DNA of 64,000 nucleotides from Gammaproteobacteria bacterium (lineage in GTDB: Bacteria; Pseudomonadota; Gammaproteobacteria; Pseudomonadales; Azotimanducaceae_A), in NCBI GenBank assembly GCA_012960755.1, contig DUAT01000119.1, positions 186,001-250,000 of the forward strand, read 5' to 3'. How positions within the stretch are numbered: position 1 is the first letter of the stretch; every line of letters starts with the position of its first letter. This document shows positions 61,658-64,000 of this stretch, piece by piece. Below the pieces are notes generated by a model. The model saw only the letters and a program-made list of their open reading frames with translations, did not search any database and was not told where the DNA came from. The position numbers and the translations under genes are program-made.

Positions 61658-61752
61658 ACCGGGGTCAGTGATGTCCGCGATGACACGCATGGTGCCACCG
61701 CACAATGGCATGTGGTGATATCAATGTTGAAGACCCGTTTGAGCCGTTGAGC
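61658..61752 (-). mobile_element. IS91-family transposase remnant
   Basis: The minus strand reads AQRLKRVFNIDITTCHC, then, after a one-base loss, GGTMRVIADITDPG. This is the C-terminal zinc-ribbon-like pattern of IS91/IS801-type (Y2) transposases (LxRVFxIDIxxCxxCGGxxRVIAxIxDP). Only about 32 codons remain, with a stop in front and a frameshift between Cys and Gly. It sits between the broken oxidoreductase and the PQQ dehydrogenase. The rest of 61417-61835 holds nothing recognisable. Confidence 0.7.
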
Positions 61753-61835
61753 TCAGTTTAAAACCGCGATCAATTCATCTGTCGCTTCAGCTGCGACCTA
61801 TTTGTGTCCGCGGTGATCAGTTTTGTCTAAACAAT

Positions 61836-63944
61836 CTAGCCACCAGGATCTTGCGCCAATGCCAGATCCGCTTGCTCGCGAATATAATGCCGTAGTGAAT
61901 TGAGGTGACTGTCCGACAAGGCAGGATATGAAGGCATGCCAAAGGCGCGTTTAGCGCCATTTCTTACCACATCCGCAAATGCCTCCTCAGACAAGATCAT
62001 GGGAGATGTACGCAGATCAGGTGCCAACCCACCGGCAATGGCGGCTCCACCATGGCACCAGGCGCATTGACCAAAAATATCTTCACCTGTCGTGGCGAAA
62101 TCCTTGTCTACTTCAAAAAAAGGCGCAGTTAATGGCACAGCGACCGTAGGAGGTGGCTGCGATGGCATGTCGAGCTTACCTGATAGCGAAAAGACCATCA
62201 GGCGGCGTATATGTTTACGATAATCCCAGCCTAAATCAGAAGCTTCCTTGCCGCCAACGGCCGCCATTACAGAACCCCACCCGACCAGCAGGGCGACATA
62301 TTGACGCCCCTTAATAGAATAGGTGATAGGTGGTGCTGCGATGCCAAGACCTACGGTTGACTGCCAGAGTGTTTTACCGGTTAAGGCGTGATAAGCAACA
62401 AATTCTCCATCAGCCCGGCCCTGGAATAACAGATCACCAGATGTTGAAAGCGTGCCCGGGTTCCAGGATACGGGCAATTCTCTCTGCCATACCCGTTTTT
62501 GGGTAATGGGGTCCCAGGCTTGTATTGAGCCGCGTGCAGCGCCCGGTTCATAATCCATTTGCTCGAAATCTACTGCGGAGCCGTGAATCGGAGCAGCATC
62601 TTGCCAGTTAGGTGGTTGCCAGGATTCCTTGTCTACAGCGTCGTCGTCATATTTCCAGTACTGATGGATGGTGGGTATGTAAGCGAGGCCGGTTTCAGGA
62701 TTGAAAGACATAGATGGCCAGTTATGACCACCCAGGGGGCCAGGGGTGACAATGACCGCTTCCTTCTCATAGCGGGCACCAGGAACTTCCACCGGACGGC
62801 CTGTCTTCAAATCTATCTTTGATGCCCAGGATACGTCCGTAAAAGGTTCAGCCGAAATCAGCTTGCCAGTGGCGCGATCGATAACATAGAAAAAGCCGTT
62901 TTTCGGCGCATGTAATATAGCCTTAACGTTTTTTCCCGCTATCTTCAGGTCAGCCAGAACAATATCCATATTGGAGTTATAGTCCCAGGTTTCCCCTGGC
63001 GTCGTTTGATAGTGCCAGCGATATTCGCCGGTATCAGGGTCGAGGGCGACGATAGAACATAAAAACAGATTGTCACCACCACCAGGACTGCGTACTTTTC
63101 GATTCCACGGTGCGCCGTTACCGGTGCCGATGTAGAGGGTGTCGAATTCTTCGTCGTAGGTGAAGCCATGCCAGGCATTGCCACCGCCACCGTATTTCCA
63201 CCATTGCCCCGTCCAGGTTTTTGCGGCCATTTCCTGGGCCTTGTCTTCGAAGCCATCAGCAGGGTTGCCTGGAACAATGAAAAACCGCCAAACCTGCTTG
63301 CCTGTTTCTGCGTCATAGGCAGTAACATAACCCCGCGTGCCGCCATTCTCGGTACCACCATTACCGATCAATACCTTGCCTTTAAAGACCTTGGGTGCGC
63401 CGCTGATATAAAGTGCCTTGGTGGGATCTACTGTCAATACACGCCATACTTCCTTGCCAGTGCTGGCGCTAAGGGCAATCAGATAGCCGTCTCTGGTGAC
63501 TGTGTAGACCTTGTCATTCCATAACGCCACGCCTCTACTGCCGTGCAGAAAGGCAACTTTCATTCGATCACCGGAGTTTTCTCCGACTTTAGGATCAAAT
63601 TGCCAGATCAGTTTGCCATTACGAGCATTGACCGCGCTGACAACATTGTGTGACCCGGTAAAATACATGACGCCGTCAGACACCAGTGGTGTCGCAGCAA
63701 GCCCCACGGCGGTTGGCAAGTCAAGAAACCAATCCAGTTTCAGATTGGTGACATTGGCGGCGTTAATTTGGTCAAGGGGGCTGAATCGCTGTTCACTTTG
63801 GGTGCGACCGTGCGCGAGCCACTCGGTACTGGATTCATCTGCAAGCGCAGCGTCGTCAATGGATTGCGCCAGTACTGAGGCACTGTAGAGGATGGTAATT
63901 GTAACGGTCAGGATCGCTGAAATATGAGAATAAAAACGCGTCAT
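61836..63944 (-). CDS. PQQ-dependent quinohemoprotein alcohol dehydrogenase
   Basis: From ATG at 63944 the protein has 702 residues: a signal peptide (LYSASVLAQS), an eight-bladed PQQ propeller with W-docking motifs (NGKLIWQFDPKVG, TGKEVWRV, TGKQVWRF, PDTGEYRWHYQ), and a C-terminal cytochrome c domain with CAWCH and an axial Met in GMPSYP. This is the type II quinohemoprotein layout: periplasmic oxidation of alcohols with PQQ, electrons passing through the attached heme. Calcium-site Asp/Asn residues were not checked one by one. No PQQ synthesis genes are seen. The frame is open to 63992, but AAGGG and the signal peptide favour 63944. Confidence 0.94.
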   Translation of the reverse strand: MTRFYSHISAILTVTITILYSASVLAQSIDDAALADESSTEWLAHGRTQSEQRFSPLDQINAANVTNLKLDWFLDLPTAVGLAATPLVSDGVMYFTGSHNVVSAVNARNGKLIWQFDPKVGENSGDRMKVAFLHGSRGVALWNDKVYTVTRDGYLIALSASTGKEVWRVLTVDPTKALYISGAPKVFKGKVLIGNGGTENGGTRGYVTAYDAETGKQVWRFFIVPGNPADGFEDKAQEMAAKTWTGQWWKYGGGGNAWHGFTYDEEFDTLYIGTGNGAPWNRKVRSPGGGDNLFLCSIVALDPDTGEYRWHYQTTPGETWDYNSNMDIVLADLKIAGKNVKAILHAPKNGFFYVIDRATGKLISAEPFTDVSWASKIDLKTGRPVEVPGARYEKEAVIVTPGPLGGHNWPSMSFNPETGLAYIPTIHQYWKYDDDAVDKESWQPPNWQDAAPIHGSAVDFEQMDYEPGAARGSIQAWDPITQKRVWQRELPVSWNPGTLSTSGDLLFQGRADGEFVAYHALTGKTLWQSTVGLGIAAPPITYSIKGRQYVALLVGWGSVMAAVGGKEASDLGWDYRKHIRRLMVFSLSGKLDMPSQPPPTVAVPLTAPFFEVDKDFATTGEDIFGQCAWCHGGAAIAGGLAPDLRTSPMILSEEAFADVVRNGAKRAFGMPSYPALSDSHLNSLRHYIREQADLALAQDPGG

Positions 63945-64000
63945 GGATTGAACCCTTTTGAGTTGGTTTCCAGTCCCAACCGAAAACGCCAAACTTCAAT

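Overview
The window looks like a piece of chromosome from a free-living, aerobic, probably marine gammaproteobacterium. An HrpB-type helicase, a DUF1456/YehS protein and a YbcJ-like S4 protein point to Gammaproteobacteria. The rest is a heterotroph's accessory catalogue: six short-chain dehydrogenases (SDRs), two class III CoA transferases, a Baeyer-Villiger-type monooxygenase, a P450, a sulfatase, a PQQ alcohol dehydrogenase, several amidohydrolases and a TonB-dependent receptor. No rRNA, tRNA, CRISPR array, intact insertion sequence or phage module was seen. The assignment rests on gene content only, with no marker-gene comparison.

Layout. 0-9.8 kb: small lipoprotein, SWIM/SNF2 helicase, MFE-2-like SDR, arylsulfatase, DAO-type oxidoreductase, then a stretch of gene remnants and a glutathione transferase. 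10-20 kb: YtcJ-like amidohydrolase, S4 protein, two divergent SDRs, methyltransferase, a BVMO-CaiB pair facing an SDR-DUF1456 pair. 20-31.4 kb: the most coherent block, all on the minus strand: GntR regulator, CaiB, HMG-CoA-lyase-like enzyme, hydantoinase/oxoprolinase A and B, isochorismatase-like amidase, TonB-dependent receptor. 31.5-39 kb: amidohydrolase, SnoaL-like protein, a repeat-rich surface protein with no proper 5' end, and an alpha/beta hydrolase with a large membrane domain. 39-51.4 kb: FtsX-type permease without ATPase, GNAT, SDR, DUF2855, DUF3750, carboxymuconolactone-decarboxylase-like protein, D-aminoacylase-like lipoprotein, P450 plus SRPBCC protein, ADP-ribosylglycohydrolase-like protein, NYN-LOTUS protein. 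51.7-64 kb: HrpB, GST-like protein with a membrane tail, SDR, two extracellular-type proteins, MBL-fold hydrolase, a broken quinone-oxidoreductase-like gene, an IS91-like transposase scrap and a PQQ-cytochrome alcohol dehydrogenase.

How it fits together. The 21.0-31.4 kb block reads as one uptake-and-degradation unit: the receptor imports a substrate, HyuA/HyuB open a cyclic amide or imide with ATP, the isochorismatase-like enzyme removes the amide or carbamoyl group, CaiB makes a CoA thioester and the HMG-CoA-lyase-like enzyme cleaves it. A 12-bp palindrome before the GntR gene and a 10/12 match before the CaiB gene suggest one regulon. The exact substrate is unknown. This is the best candidate for an undescribed system here.

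A second theme is decay. Many gaps between genes hold recognisable fragments: RAYT-type transposase, enoyl-CoA hydratase, oxidoreductase, ankyrin protein, IS91-like transposase, and several open frames I cannot name. Two large surface-type genes lack a normal start. The region appears to be a site of repeated insertion and loss.
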